In this document: positions 1 to 10,008 of the stretch, one piece after another
Layout: each line of letters starts with the position of its first letter
Numbering within the stretch: the stretch's first letter is position 1
Source of the DNA: Bacteroides timonensis
GTDB taxonomy: Bacteria; Bacteroidota; Bacteroidia; Bacteroidales; Bacteroidaceae
Direction: 5' to 3'
Assembly (NCBI RefSeq): GCF_000513195.1
Contig: NZ_CBVI010000007.1
Location: 1 to 64,000, forward strand
DNA length: 64,000 bases
Notes under the pieces: model-generated
Told to the model about the DNA's origin: nothing
What the model saw: only the letters and a program-made list of their open reading frames with translations
Database searches by the model: none
Made by a program: the position numbers and the translations under genes

Positions 1-2411
1 ATATAATCCCCGTCGTGGATAGCTGTAACATACATACCTGCCTCGCTCTTTTCTGTCTTCAAGCCCTCGCTCCAAGCTATTGTCTCAGCTTCAACGCGAC
101 GGTAAGGATCCAGCTTACCCACCGGATCTACGCCTTTTGCCGTCCAGAACGGAAGTTGCTGAATTGTGCCATCCGGATTAAAGGTCAGTTTCTCTACACA
201 AATAGAGCGTCGCTCATAGTGCTGGGAAATCTTGGAAAAATGGATATCATAATTGAAGCCAAAGACATACGTATTCCCTTTATAGTCGATAATGCCCGGA
301 TGATTGCCATTTGATCTTCTGTCACCTTCCATAATCATACCTTTATATACCCAGGGACCAGTTGGAGAGTCACTCATCGAATATCCCATGCCTTCGGGAC
401 AGCAGGTGGATGCGAACGCCATGTAATACTTATTCTTTCTCTTGTAAGCCCACGGCCCTTCCTCATACAAAGTGGGGCGTTTCTGATTCCCCTTCCGTTC
501 GCCAAAAGCCTCATGTGTCATCTGCTCGTGCACTACTTCACCGTCACAGGAAATCATGTCTTCATTCAACTTCACATAGTATAAATCCGGATTTCCCCAA
601 TACATATAAGCTTGTCCATCATCATCAATCAGCACCGTAGGATCTATATCAGCATAACTATTTTTCACTAATGGCTTTCCAATGGGATCTATAAACGGCC
701 CATAAGGACTATCGGCAACCAGCACACCGATGCCTATCCCACCGGGCATCGGACAATACATATAGAATTTCCCGTTGCGTTCAATACACTGCGGTGCCCA
801 GGCACCATTGTCATAAGGAACCCATTTGAAGTCTTTCAGCGAGGCAATCACTCCGTGATCTGTCCAATTCACCATATCAGTCGAAGTATAAAGCAACCAT
901 TCGCGCATAACAAAGCCTTTCGCATTGTCATCGTCGTGGCTTGAATAAAGGAATACAGTATCATTGTGCACCATTGGTGCCGGATCAGCTGTATATTTAG
1001 TCTGAATAATCGGATTGTTAGTCTGTACTTTCAACTTTTTCGAGATCCTGTACAGCCCTGCACCGTGATAATTGATGACAGGTGAGAACTCCGTTCCCGA
1101 GAAGTTACCAAGATCCTGATTCCTCCAGATATCACGTACTTTGGCAGCTCCGCCAAATCCTAATTCTTTCAGATCTACAGTCACTTTCCGATTGGCAGGA
1201 TGTGACTCCCGGGGTTCTTTCTGATCTACATAGAACAGTGCCAGATATTTATCTCCATTTCTGGGATCATCAGCTGTCCAGGCTATAATGCCATCTTTAT
1301 TATACCATTGCTTGTTGTTTACAGAGTTCCGATGTACATAGAGCACTTCTTCATTCGTTATCAGCGAATTGGTGAATTTATCATTATCAGGCAAGTGCCC
1401 ACCGAACATCAGCGGCGACTTGAACATAGCAAACAACGTCATAACCATATATTGTTCATCCCGCGTAAACTTGCTCATACGGGCATTACCTCGAAGATCA
1501 ATATGCCCCAACGGCAACATATCGGCATCGGGCCATGCGCCACGACCTATATAAGGCGCCCATTTGGGACATACTTCAAACTGATGGTAAAGATGCGGCC
1601 AATTGTCCCAGAAATCATCTACCGTACGCCACATATTAGCATGTTCTACAGCGTGATCCGCCTTGTTCACATCGGTTTCTCCCGGTGACATGCTCAATAC
1701 AATCGGCCGTCCGGTACGGTCAATCGCCTTACGTATCATCTCTATTTCCGCCTGGTGATAAGGGCGGGAAAGATCATCAATCTTAACAAAATCCACTCCC
1801 CATGAAGCATACAGATTGAAGATTGAATTATAATATTCCTGCGCTCCCGGTCTGTCGGCTACAATCGTGTAGTTATCTCCCAACCAGGGGCATTTCCAGT
1901 CGGTAGAATAAATATCGGCAGCCGTTACTCCACCGGCATCTTTCACTGGCAATTTTTTCTCTACGGCAAGTGTGGGCACACCGCGCATCAAATGGATACC
2001 GAACTTCAATCCTTTACTGTGGATATAGTCAGCAAGAGGCTTAAATCCATTTCCGTTGCCAGCTGATGGAAAACGGTTCACGACAGGCATATAACGGCCG
2101 TATTCATCGAGCACATATTTAGGATCCTTGAAGTTATAGTAACCGGTAGTCTGATTTTCCACAAACCAGCGGATATCCACAACAATATACTCCCACCCGT
2201 AGTCTTTCAGGTGCTCCGCCATATAATCGGCATTGGCTTTCACTTCCGCCTCAGTAACATTAGCCCCAAAGCAATCCCAACTATTCCAACCCATAGGCGG
2301 TGTTTCCGCCCATTTATGGAAATCGGCGTTCCGATTTTGATTATTGTCCTGCGATTGTGCCCCACAAACCGTTAAAAGGGTAATGAGAAATAAAGTTATT
2401 CTCTTGTTCAT
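1..2411 (-). CDS. GH27-GH43-CBM6 fusion enzyme, C-terminus cut by window edge
   Basis: Secreted two-catalytic-domain glycoside hydrolase. I translated about 803 codons from the ATG at 2411 down to the left edge with no stop. After a signal peptide (about 1-20), residues 35-440 are GH27 (alpha-galactosidase family): PPMGWNSWD near 38-46 and VKIDD with nucleophile Asp212. Residues 465-740 are a complete GH43 five-blade propeller: base Asp476 in TADPAPM, Asp590 in DIDPTV, general acid Glu651 in EGPW. From about 760 the sequence matches the C-terminal CBM6-like part of the GH43-CBM6 protein at 8629-9990, and the edge cuts it. It follows the GH43 gene by 30 bp in the same block. The fusion would let one protein remove alpha-galactose and a neighbouring arabinose or xylose; that pairing is inference. 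Confidence 0.9.
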   Translation of the reverse strand, partial: MNKRITLFLITLLTVCGAQSQDNNQNRNADFHKWAETPPMGWNSWDCFGANVTEAEVKANADYMAEHLKDYGWEYIVVDIRWFVENQTTGYYNFKDPKYVLDEYGRYMPVVNRFPSAGNGNGFKPLADYIHSKGLKFGIHLMRGVPTLAVEKKLPVKDAGGVTAADIYSTDWKCPWLGDNYTIVADRPGAQEYYNSIFNLYASWGVDFVKIDDLSRPYHQAEIEMIRKAIDRTGRPIVLSMSPGETDVNKADHAVEHANMWRTVDDFWDNWPHLYHQFEVCPKWAPYIGRGAWPDADMLPLGHIDLRGNARMSKFTRDEQYMVMTLFAMFKSPLMFGGHLPDNDKFTNSLITNEEVLYVHRNSVNNKQWYNKDGIIAWTADDPRNGDKYLALFYVDQKEPRESHPANRKVTVDLKELGFGGAAKVRDIWRNQDLGNFSGTEFSPVINYHGAGLYRISKKLKVQTNNPIIQTKYTADPAPMVHNDTVFLYSSHDDDNAKGFVMREWLLYTSTDMVNWTDHGVIASLKDFKWVPYDNGAWAPQCIERNGKFYMYCPMPGGIGIGVLVADSPYGPFIDPIGKPLVKNSYADIDPTVLIDDDGQAYMYWGNPDLYYVKLNEDMISCDGEVVHEQMTHEAFGERKGNQKRPTLYEEGPWAYKRKNKYYMAFASTCCPEGMGYSMSDSPTGPWVYKGMIMEGDRRSNGNHPGIIDYKGNTYVFGFNYDIHFSKISQHYERRSICVEKLTFNPDGTIQQLPFWTAKGVDPVGKLDPYRRVEAETIAWSEGLKTEKSEAGMYVTAIHDGDY

Positions 2412-2441
2412 GATATATAATATTACTTGCTCAATTTACAT

Positions 2442-3512
2442 TCAATCCGCTATTACTTCTTTTTCTACCACAACTTCTTTTTCATCAGTGTATGGATTTA
2501 CAATCTCAGCTACTTCGGCGGCAGTCTTCGGCTTCACGGTGATTCCTTCCTTTGTTTGTTCAACATAGGCCATACGTCCGTCCGGCAAGTAATATAGATA
2601 ATCTACACAAACACTTCTACGGCCTGTAGCTCCTGATTTACCGTTCAGGGTAAGTATTGCATTATGATAGAACAGATAGTTTTGTCCCTTGAATTCAATG
2701 ATTCCCGGGTGTATGGTAAAGCTATTTTCTGCCATTCCTGTCAAGACTCCACGATAGGTCCATGGGCCTTCCATGCTGGGCGCCGTGGCATAGCTAATTG
2801 TTTCACGCCCTTTGCCCATTGAAGCGTATGTCAGATAATAAAGATTTTCACGCTTATGAATCCATGGCCCTTCCACAAATTTCGGCATTTTAAGAATCTC
2901 TATGTTTCCATCCAGTTCTATCATATTAGGTTTAAGTTTAACCAAGAAGCAGGTTCCGTTGCCCCAACTCATCCAGGGAGTACCGTTATCATCTATAAAA
3001 ACCGTCGGATCTATGTCGTTCCACCATCCGCGCGCACCATTAGGAGTCATATCATCCGTAATAAGCGGCGTGCCCCGAGCATCGATGAAAGGCCCTGTCG
3101 GACTATCCGACACGGCAACTCCCACCGTTTTACTATTATATGGCGCACCAGCCTGTACCGTTGTATAATAATAGAATTTCCCATCTTTCTCCACGACCTG
3201 AGACGCCCATGCTTCTCCTACACCCCATGAGAAATCCGTAGGTTTAAGCACGCACCCATGATCAGTCCACGTCTTCATGTCTTCAGTGGAATAGCACAAC
3301 CATTCGGTTATGTTAAAATCCTGTCCTTCTTCAGCCTCATCGTGACCCACGTAGAGGTACAATCTACCTTTATGAACCATGGGTGCCGGGTCGGCGGTAA
3401 ACTTATCCGTCACTATCGGATTACCTTCCGAAATAAACTTCACTTCATTACTTTTCTCGCCACAGGCGGATAAGATCAGATATAAACTAACAATAAAAAG
3501 AGTGTTTCTCAT
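2442..3512 (-). CDS. GH43 lipoprotein (arabinofuranosidase/xylosidase family)
   Basis: Predicted surface or periplasmic lipoprotein, 356 aa, with lipobox LSAC (Cys17). It is a single GH43 propeller: general base Asp41 in TADPAPM, pKa-modulating Asp168 in NDIDPTVF and general acid Glu214 in FVEGPW are all present. GH43 enzymes of this type release arabinofuranose or xylose; the exact linkage cannot be read from sequence. It lacks the C-terminal CBM6 of its relatives at 8629-9990 and 1-2411. The C-terminal tail is short and acidic/Val-rich (KEVVVEKEV). It lies 40 bp downstream of the GH27 gene and 30 bp upstream of the fusion gene, so the three are probably co-transcribed. Confidence 0.92.
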   Translation of the reverse strand: MRNTLFIVSLYLILSACGEKSNEVKFISEGNPIVTDKFTADPAPMVHKGRLYLYVGHDEAEEGQDFNITEWLCYSTEDMKTWTDHGCVLKPTDFSWGVGEAWASQVVEKDGKFYYYTTVQAGAPYNSKTVGVAVSDSPTGPFIDARGTPLITDDMTPNGARGWWNDIDPTVFIDDNGTPWMSWGNGTCFLVKLKPNMIELDGNIEILKMPKFVEGPWIHKRENLYYLTYASMGKGRETISYATAPSMEGPWTYRGVLTGMAENSFTIHPGIIEFKGQNYLFYHNAILTLNGKSGATGRRSVCVDYLYYLPDGRMAYVEQTKEGITVKPKTAAEVAEIVNPYTDEKEVVVEKEVIAD

Positions 3513-3552
3513 GATAAAAACAATTAAGTAAGTAATTCTATTTTTTTATATT

Positions 3553-5586
3553 TCATTGAACCGGTGTAAATTTATAAAGAAGTACACCATGTGCCGGAAT
3601 ATTGAGAGACAATGGCTTCCGTCCTGTATCCAAGGTTCTTATATCCTTTTGTCTCCAAAGGTCACGCACAGTTTGCTTACCCGTAATATTCAGTTTATCA
3701 AAATCACGGAAAGAGATATCAGTCTTTTCCCGGTCGAAATTACAGAAACCAACCGCCTTACTGCCATCTTCAAGTTCTTTCACATAAATACGTAATTCTC
3801 CTATTGAATATACACATGTGGCTTGTTTACCCAAAGGATCCTGATTAACAGCTATCACCTCATTGTTAGTCAGCAGACTCAGGGTAAAATCATCCATTTT
3901 CTCCAAGTCACAACCTATCAGAAGCGGTGCGGAGAATAAACTCCAAAGACTGAAATGGAGATACTGCTCATCAGGTTTAAGCTTGGTTTGGTGAGGATTT
4001 CCCCAACCTACAATACCTAGAACCAGCATGTCCGGATCATTCCAGTTACCGGGTTTCGCCCATGCAGCTGCACGGTCCTGAGAAAGAGCGATGCCTTTTA
4101 CACTTTCCCAAGTATCGGTGATATCGTTAGTCGTACGCCAGCACTGGCCTCCAACGGCATCTCCCCATTTCCAGACATCCCCCATACCATACTGACACAG
4201 GTTATAAACAATGTCCCTGGGCTGCTGACGCAAATAATCCCCCATAATCTTAAATGGCTTTCTACCGGCAATTGAATCCCCTCCCCCTTGAAACGCCAAG
4301 GAAGACACGCTGTAAGGATCCTTATCTAAATCACGGTCAAGAACTCCCCCGTAACTGCACCAGTCATATTTCAAATAATCAAGCCCCCATTTGCCATACA
4401 TATCGGCATCTTGCTTTTCATAACCATAACTGCCTACGCAACCTCCGCAAGTCCACGGACCGGGTGAAGAATAAATACCCACTTTCAGTCCAAGCGAATG
4501 TATGTAGTCCGTTAACCCTTTCATATCAGGAAATTGGGCATTAGGTATGATATTACCCTGATCGTCACGCAATCGTCCACCTCTGGTCCGGTCGTTGGGA
4601 TCTCTGTGATGTTGCCATGAATCATCTATATTGATATAAGTCCAGCCATAATTCACTAAACCACTTTCAATCATAGCTCTTGCCGCTTGCTTCACTTTCT
4701 CAGCCGAGACTTCGTGCCCGAAGCAGTTCCAACTGTTCCATCCCATCGGCGGAGTAAGAGCAATTCTGTCACCACACTCAATACGAAGTTTTCTTTCTGC
4801 CGTTCCTTTCACATTTTTCGCCTGTAAAACCACTTCAAATGTACCAGCCTTGGTTAGCTTACCCATAATCAGACCCGTTTCCGGGTGAATCTCCAACCCT
4901 ACCGGTAATCCCTCCGCTGCAAACCTCATCGGACGATCGCCTGTAGCTGCTATCTGATATTGGAATGGCGAACCGGGTCGCACTCCAAACACAGAGGCCC
5001 CATTAATTCTCGGTGTTGCAGGAGCGGGTGGAGTCAGTATATAAGGTTCCGTAGCAATGAATTTAAGTGTAGGAAAACTCTTCTTTCCTTTTGATATTAT
5101 CTTTGCATCCGCCCAGTCAGCATGGTCATAATAAGGCCCGTCACCACCATCAGCAACAATCAGCTCAAGCCTTTTGACTCCATCCAGTGAAACCGAACAT
5201 AATTTAGGCGCATCTCCTGCCTTTACAATCCCACTGGACCAAAGTCTGGTTCCATCTCCTATTACAATAAACTCGGCAGACGTTTTATGCTCGATGATCT
5301 CATCATCCAACCCTACCTGGGCCGTAAATGATACGGCTTTGCCATCCAATTGAATTGCTATCTCACTGACTGAATGGGTACCTACTCCACGTTCAAACGT
5401 TTGCCCTCCGATTGTCAGGGTTTTACCGTCAACCGATTTATTTTTCATAGCTACTCCATGGCCTTGAGCCATAGCTGTCAGATCCAAATCATCAAGCCAC
5501 ACAGTATGGGATTGACCACATCCTGTAGTAATGGATGCTATTACAAGCCCTATGAGGGCCAAAAACTGTTTCATATTATTCTTCAT
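3553..5586 (-). CDS. GH27 alpha-galactosidase with NPCBM and Ig-like domains
   Basis: Probable exo-alpha-galactosidase, 677 aa. A signal sequence ends at a lipobox-like TTGC (Cys23). Residues about 28-165 resemble an NPCBM domain (GVGTHSVSEI near 67-76), about 190-270 a putative Ig domain (PGSPFQYQIAATGDRP), and 275-677 the GH27 barrel plus C-terminal beta-domain. PPMGWNSWNCFG opens the barrel. The nucleophile is Asp408 in YLKYDWC, and Asp488 in RTTNDITDTW fits the acid/base. Both catalytic residues are present. It is the first gene after the 5.6-6.0 kb inverted-repeat element and is followed closely by GH43 genes. An alternative start at Met5 would change only the signal peptide. Confidence 0.93.
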   Translation of the reverse strand: MKNNMKQFLALIGLVIASITTGCGQSHTVWLDDLDLTAMAQGHGVAMKNKSVDGKTLTIGGQTFERGVGTHSVSEIAIQLDGKAVSFTAQVGLDDEIIEHKTSAEFIVIGDGTRLWSSGIVKAGDAPKLCSVSLDGVKRLELIVADGGDGPYYDHADWADAKIISKGKKSFPTLKFIATEPYILTPPAPATPRINGASVFGVRPGSPFQYQIAATGDRPMRFAAEGLPVGLEIHPETGLIMGKLTKAGTFEVVLQAKNVKGTAERKLRIECGDRIALTPPMGWNSWNCFGHEVSAEKVKQAARAMIESGLVNYGWTYINIDDSWQHHRDPNDRTRGGRLRDDQGNIIPNAQFPDMKGLTDYIHSLGLKVGIYSSPGPWTCGGCVGSYGYEKQDADMYGKWGLDYLKYDWCSYGGVLDRDLDKDPYSVSSLAFQGGGDSIAGRKPFKIMGDYLRQQPRDIVYNLCQYGMGDVWKWGDAVGGQCWRTTNDITDTWESVKGIALSQDRAAAWAKPGNWNDPDMLVLGIVGWGNPHQTKLKPDEQYLHFSLWSLFSAPLLIGCDLEKMDDFTLSLLTNNEVIAVNQDPLGKQATCVYSIGELRIYVKELEDGSKAVGFCNFDREKTDISFRDFDKLNITGKQTVRDLWRQKDIRTLDTGRKPLSLNIPAHGVLLYKFTPVQ

Positions 5587-5637
5587 ATTTTAAGATATTT
5601 CTAAATCATTGTCTTAAGAAAACACTACCCTACTTAA

Positions 5638-5991
5638 CCTGCATAATGCATAGTAGGAGTTAGAAGTGATAACTCCTACCATGCCATGCGACCGATAGAA
5701 GGTGAGTATGAGATACCTTCCCACAGCCTAAGGATGAAGTATATATACCGGATGATATATTATATTATACCGAACGGTATATTAAATTATACCACACGGT
5801 ATATTTAATTATACCGGACGATATATTTAATTATACCGGACGATATAATTTAATATACCGTGCGATATAAAATATAATATCGAGGCGTATATGAACTTCA
5901 TCCTTACCCTTTCACGCACTCTAATCGCCACTACCGTTATACTCTCCCACGCATTGTCTGGTCTTTAACTCCTGCATACGAATTATGCAGG
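5638..5991. repeat. Inverted-repeat-bounded intergenic element (about 350 bp)
   Basis: The 405-bp gap between the GH31 stop and the GH27 start holds no gene. Its ends are near-complementary: CCTGCATAAT...GGAGTT (5638-5666) against AACTCC...ATTATGCAGG (5967-5991), about 29 bp with a few mismatches. A second inner pair flanks the central array: AAGGATGAAG near 5731 and CTTCATCCTT near 5894. Local stems are also present: 5653-5661 with 5671-5679 (9 bp perfect) and 5971-5978 with 5984-5991 (8 bp perfect). The last stem lies immediately downstream of the GH31 stop codon. The layout resembles a MITE-like non-coding element or a nested cruciform; no target-site duplication was proven. Confidence 0.7.
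5748..5879. repeat. 22-bp tandem array, six units, AT-rich dyads
   Basis: Six consecutive units of exactly 22 bp begin at 5748, 5770, 5792, 5814, 5836 and 5858; a seventh decayed unit starts at 5880. Each starts CCGNNCG or a variant and continues with an AT-rich part. Across unit junctions the sequence forms short dyads such as ATACCGAACGGTAT (perfect) and ATACCACACGGTAT. Units differ from each other, so this is an old array or one kept for its spacing. Two helical turns per unit would place every dyad on the same DNA face. Confidence 0.9.
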
Positions 5992-8613
5992 CTACAGTGA
6001 TATCACCATTGATTTTCCCTCATAGACAATGCTCTTATTCACTTTTGACTGATAAATTCCAGTGCCTGACTCCGGCGTTACAATTACAATATTGAAGTCC
6101 ATTCTTTCCTTCATTCCTGCAAATGAACCTTTTCTGTCACTGATAGTAAGGGTCTTATCCGAATTATTCCACTTCAAATCAAACGTGCTGAACTGACCTT
6201 TCTCATAATTGTAATTGATTCCTTCGTCTTCATAAACAGAATAAGAACCATCAGCCCCCGGATAAATACGGATTTCCCACGGTTGTTCCGTCTCCTCCGA
6301 TGCATATTGCTTCTGAGGTCCCAACGGCAATATAGAACCCGCTTTCACAAATAAAGGAGTCTTCATAAGATCCACATTTACATCTGTGAATATACCTCCC
6401 TTATGAGGTGTACCATTCCAGAAATCTACCCAGCCGGCCGGACATTCCGGAAGATAAACCTTCATCCGGTTAACACCGCTTTCCACCACCGGAGCCACCA
6501 GTATAGAAGGTCCGAACATGAACTGATAGTTTTGTTCCAGTGCAAAACGGTCTTCAGGGAAATCCATCACCAACGGACGCATCAAAGTAGAACCACTGAA
6601 TGAAACCGCAGCATTTTGTGAATAGATATAAGGAAGAAGTCTATAACGTAAATCCAGATACCGGGCGATGATATGTTCCACCTTTTCTCCATATCGCCAC
6701 GGCTCGGTATTACTCATATAGCCATGCACACGCATCAATGGGAAAAATGTTCCTGCCTGTATCCAGCGGATCAACTGTTCATGGTATCCGGTATTTGTAT
6801 ACTGGTCGCCCGGACGGAAGAAACCACCCGCATCATAAGTCCACCAAGGCAGACCTGTCGCCATCTGCCCCAATCCTCCTACGATTTGCCGGCGTAAGGT
6901 TTCCCAGTCATGTCCTACGTCTCCCGACCACGTGGCGGCTGCATAACGTTGCATTCCTGAAAATCCACTGCGAGTAAAAATCATAGCTCGCCTGTCAGGA
7001 TCATCCTGGCGTAAACCTTCATAGATTGTCTTGCTGACATACATCGGATATACATTCCGGTACACCTCTCCCGGAGTTTGTTCACGATCGATGCGGCGGT
7101 TCTGCAAATCATCATTCTCCGGTTCAGTGGCATCCTGCCACCAGGCATCAATACCATATTTCAATAATCCGGTACGGAAATTCTGCCAATAGAAGGCCGC
7201 CGCATCCGGATTGAAAAAGTCAATCCAGTCACTGCCCGGTATGTAATATCCCTTTTCCTTGGCTTGTTTCCCCACTTCGGACTGAGCATCAATTTTAGAC
7301 CATACAGAGATCATCAGACGCATATCCATCTCATGAAGTTCCTTCATCATACTTCCCGGATCAGGATATCTGTCTTCATCAAACTTCATGGCATTCCAGC
7401 CATATTTTCCCCAATATTGCCAGTCCTGTACAATCATATCGATAGGCAATTTCCGTTCCCGGAATTCACGGGCATTCTCCAGCAATTCCGCCTGAGTATT
7501 ATAACGCTCCCGGCAATGTATATATCCCAGACTCCACAAAGGCATCATGGGGGCAGGTCCCGTTAGTTCCCGATAACTCGCAATCACTTCATCTCCGTTA
7601 CCGGCGAAAACCGTATAATCTAACATTTGGGCAACCGGAGAACGGAATACAGTCTCTTCTGAAACAGGACGCCAATATAACACAGGCTTATCATTACGTT
7701 CACCTTGCACTTCTATATCGTGCTTACCGGCTGTCAGTTCCACAATGGCAGAAGTAGTGGGAGGCAACCATAAATTATTGACATCCACAATCTTTTGTCC
7801 GTCAATAACCAGATAATACTTCCGTGCCATTCGCTGTCCCACATCCAGCAACAAAGAATAACTACCGGAGCGAGGTACTTCCACCGAAGCTGTAAACGAA
7901 TAGATTTGCCTGGTTTCCTTTACATTTCCACTCGTACCGGTGGTATTTACCGTAACAGCCTCTCCACTTGCATTGGCGGGAGTCAACTCGACAGATTTAT
8001 CTGCCGGATTAAAATCCGTCAATCCATAGTTGTTCCACAGCAGTCCATAGCCTTTACTTGAAAGAATAAAAGGAATAGAAATCTGCGTATTCACCTGCGT
8101 CAAACGCCGTGTCAATCCCCGGATATTTAGATAACCGTCCTGAAACTGACCTGTACCATATATGTATTCATCTTTCGGAGAAACAAAACGCTGTTCCACC
8201 TGATAGGTAGGTTCATTCTGTACAGAAGAAACCTTCATGAAACGCCCGTTAACTTTCTCTTGAAGAATGATACGCTTATTCGCATCTTTAAAAGTCAAGA
8301 CTTCCGTACCTTTGTCGAATTCCACTGAAATCCCATCCAGAGATAAAAGCAGCGATTGCTTATCTTCTGTAACTTCATATTCAGGAACAGGAAGTTTTTC
8401 TGTATAGATAAGCTCTTCCATAGGCACCGAACCCGGTTGGGAAAACTGTACCCGGACAGCATTCTGATTTAATGGTATCAGCGAAAGTAATCCCTGTTTC
8501 AGTTCAAGAACGACTTTCTCTTTTTGCTTTGAAGCACATGCCGTATTCAACAAAGCAACACAGAACAACAGGATGATTCCTGTTGTTCTGATATACTTTC
8601 TTTTATTCCTCAT
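5992..8613 (-). CDS. GH31 enzyme with PA14-like insert, probable alpha-xylosidase
   Basis: Predicted lipoprotein (NTAC, Cys26), 873 aa. The order is an N-terminal beta-sandwich (about 30-220), a PA14-like insertion (about 230-330: SYSLLLDVGQRMARKYYLVIDG), a TIM barrel (350-680) and C-terminal beta-domains. The nucleophile is Asp494 in DAWWQDATEPE and the acid/base Asp565 in TWSGDVGHDWE. The WWQD context and the PA14 insert resemble Bacteroides alpha-xylosidases of family GH31, but alpha-glucosidase activity cannot be excluded. It is spaced 15 bp from the upstream GH43-CBM6 gene. It is the last gene before the inverted-repeat element, so the transcript may partly end or be processed there. Confidence 0.92.
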   Translation of the reverse strand: MRNKRKYIRTTGIILLFCVALLNTACASKQKEKVVLELKQGLLSLIPLNQNAVRVQFSQPGSVPMEELIYTEKLPVPEYEVTEDKQSLLLSLDGISVEFDKGTEVLTFKDANKRIILQEKVNGRFMKVSSVQNEPTYQVEQRFVSPKDEYIYGTGQFQDGYLNIRGLTRRLTQVNTQISIPFILSSKGYGLLWNNYGLTDFNPADKSVELTPANASGEAVTVNTTGTSGNVKETRQIYSFTASVEVPRSGSYSLLLDVGQRMARKYYLVIDGQKIVDVNNLWLPPTTSAIVELTAGKHDIEVQGERNDKPVLYWRPVSEETVFRSPVAQMLDYTVFAGNGDEVIASYRELTGPAPMMPLWSLGYIHCRERYNTQAELLENAREFRERKLPIDMIVQDWQYWGKYGWNAMKFDEDRYPDPGSMMKELHEMDMRLMISVWSKIDAQSEVGKQAKEKGYYIPGSDWIDFFNPDAAAFYWQNFRTGLLKYGIDAWWQDATEPENDDLQNRRIDREQTPGEVYRNVYPMYVSKTIYEGLRQDDPDRRAMIFTRSGFSGMQRYAAATWSGDVGHDWETLRRQIVGGLGQMATGLPWWTYDAGGFFRPGDQYTNTGYHEQLIRWIQAGTFFPLMRVHGYMSNTEPWRYGEKVEHIIARYLDLRYRLLPYIYSQNAAVSFSGSTLMRPLVMDFPEDRFALEQNYQFMFGPSILVAPVVESGVNRMKVYLPECPAGWVDFWNGTPHKGGIFTDVNVDLMKTPLFVKAGSILPLGPQKQYASEETEQPWEIRIYPGADGSYSVYEDEGINYNYEKGQFSTFDLKWNNSDKTLTISDRKGSFAGMKERMDFNIVIVTPESGTGIYQSKVNKSIVYEGKSMVISL

Positions 8614-8628
8614 AGTATTTAGTACAAG

Positions 8629-9990
8629 TTATTTAGAGAACATCCAATAATCAAAATACATAAGATTGGTAGCAGGCCGCCCCTTTACTACAAAATACAA
8701 ATCATGTACTCCTGTCACTTTTGTAATATCAATAGTCCGCAAGTCCCAACGATCACTTCCTCCTGTACGCGGTACCTTCATTGTCCCTATCAGTTGCCCG
8801 TCAACACCATCCAGACGGATTTCCAGATTTACGGGATCATTATGTGTAGTTCCTATTCTAGCACTGAACTTCGTTGCACCGGTTGCCTTGAAATCTACAC
8901 CGCGAACACAAGTATAACTGCCATTCTTCATTGCCGTAACAAAAACACCCACCTGATCATTTTTGAAAGACTTGAACCCTTCGGAAAAAGCGATAGTCTC
9001 CGCTTCCGTTTTTACATACGGATTCAGTGTCGTAATCCCTTTTGTAATACCCTCTGTCATCTTCAGTTGAGGAATAGAACCGTCTTTGTTGAATTTAAGT
9101 TCTTCAACACATACCGAACGGTTGAATCCACCACCTCCGGGTAACTGTCCGTTATGATAGAAAAAGTAAGTTTTACCCTTGAAATCAATAACTCCCGGGT
9201 GGATGGTAAACGCTCCGCCACCGGCAGGCATCACTACTCCACCGTATTTCCACGGACCTGTAGGAGTCTCGCTGGTTGAGTATCCGATATGCTCGGGCAG
9301 CGGACCTCCCGGCCAGAATAAATAATACTTCTTATCCCGCTTATAAAGCCAGGGACCTTCTTCATACAGAGTAGCTCTCTGGGCATCGCCTTCGCGTTTA
9401 CCAAACGATTCTGCTACCAAAGGTACACGTACAATATCCCCACTATAAGAAATCATATCTTCATTCAACTTCACATAATACAGGTTAGGGTTTCCCCAAT
9501 ACAAATAAGCCTGTCCGTCATCATCAATAAAAACAGTCGGATCAATGTCTCCCCATTCACTCTGAACCAATGGCTTTCCAAGCGGATCATAGAAGGGCCC
9601 GTAAGGACTGTCAGCTACCGCCACACCAATTGCACCTCTATTGTTTATATTCGAAATCATGGGTACATACATATAAAACTTGCCATCTCTCTCAATGCAT
9701 TGCGGAGCCCATGCATCCCCTTTTGCCCAACTAAAATCAGTATATGATAACACCGCGCCATGATCCGTCCAGTTCACCATATCACTGGTCGTATACAATC
9801 GCCAGTCGTTCATCGTAAACCAGGTAGAATTATCCTCATCATGGGTAGTATAAAGATATACTTTATCATTATATACCATTGGGGCCGGATCAGCCGTATA
9901 ATTTGTCTGAATGATTGGATTTTGCGCCAATCCCGAAGTACTCACCACCACCAATAGCGATGAAAAGAATAAAGATTTCATTTTATCCAT
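8629..9990 (-). CDS. GH43 with C-terminal CBM6-like domain
   Basis: Secreted 453-aa enzyme; signal peptide ends near TSGLAQ (Ala22-Gln23). Residues 25-320 form a GH43 propeller with base Asp34 (TADPAPM), Asp150 (GDIDPTVF) and acid Glu211 (YEEGPW). Residues about 325-453 are a CBM6-like jelly roll ending in LMYFDYWMF. It is a close relative of the GH43-CBM6 half of the fusion at 1-2411, suggesting duplication within the locus. Expected role: removal of arabinofuranosyl or xylosyl residues while the CBM keeps the enzyme on the glycan. It lies 15-18 bp from both neighbours in one operon. Met4 is an alternative start. Confidence 0.92.
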   Translation of the reverse strand: MDKMKSLFFSSLLVVVSTSGLAQNPIIQTNYTADPAPMVYNDKVYLYTTHDEDNSTWFTMNDWRLYTTSDMVNWTDHGAVLSYTDFSWAKGDAWAPQCIERDGKFYMYVPMISNINNRGAIGVAVADSPYGPFYDPLGKPLVQSEWGDIDPTVFIDDDGQAYLYWGNPNLYYVKLNEDMISYSGDIVRVPLVAESFGKREGDAQRATLYEEGPWLYKRDKKYYLFWPGGPLPEHIGYSTSETPTGPWKYGGVVMPAGGGAFTIHPGVIDFKGKTYFFYHNGQLPGGGGFNRSVCVEELKFNKDGSIPQLKMTEGITKGITTLNPYVKTEAETIAFSEGFKSFKNDQVGVFVTAMKNGSYTCVRGVDFKATGATKFSARIGTTHNDPVNLEIRLDGVDGQLIGTMKVPRTGGSDRWDLRTIDITKVTGVHDLYFVVKGRPATNLMYFDYWMFSK

Positions 9991-10008
9991 ATTGCTTTTT
10001 TAGTTTGA

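Noticed and set aside
5748..5879. Possible CRISPR array
   Set aside because: Units are 22 bp with no separate spacers, they diverge gradually, and there are no cas genes nearby.
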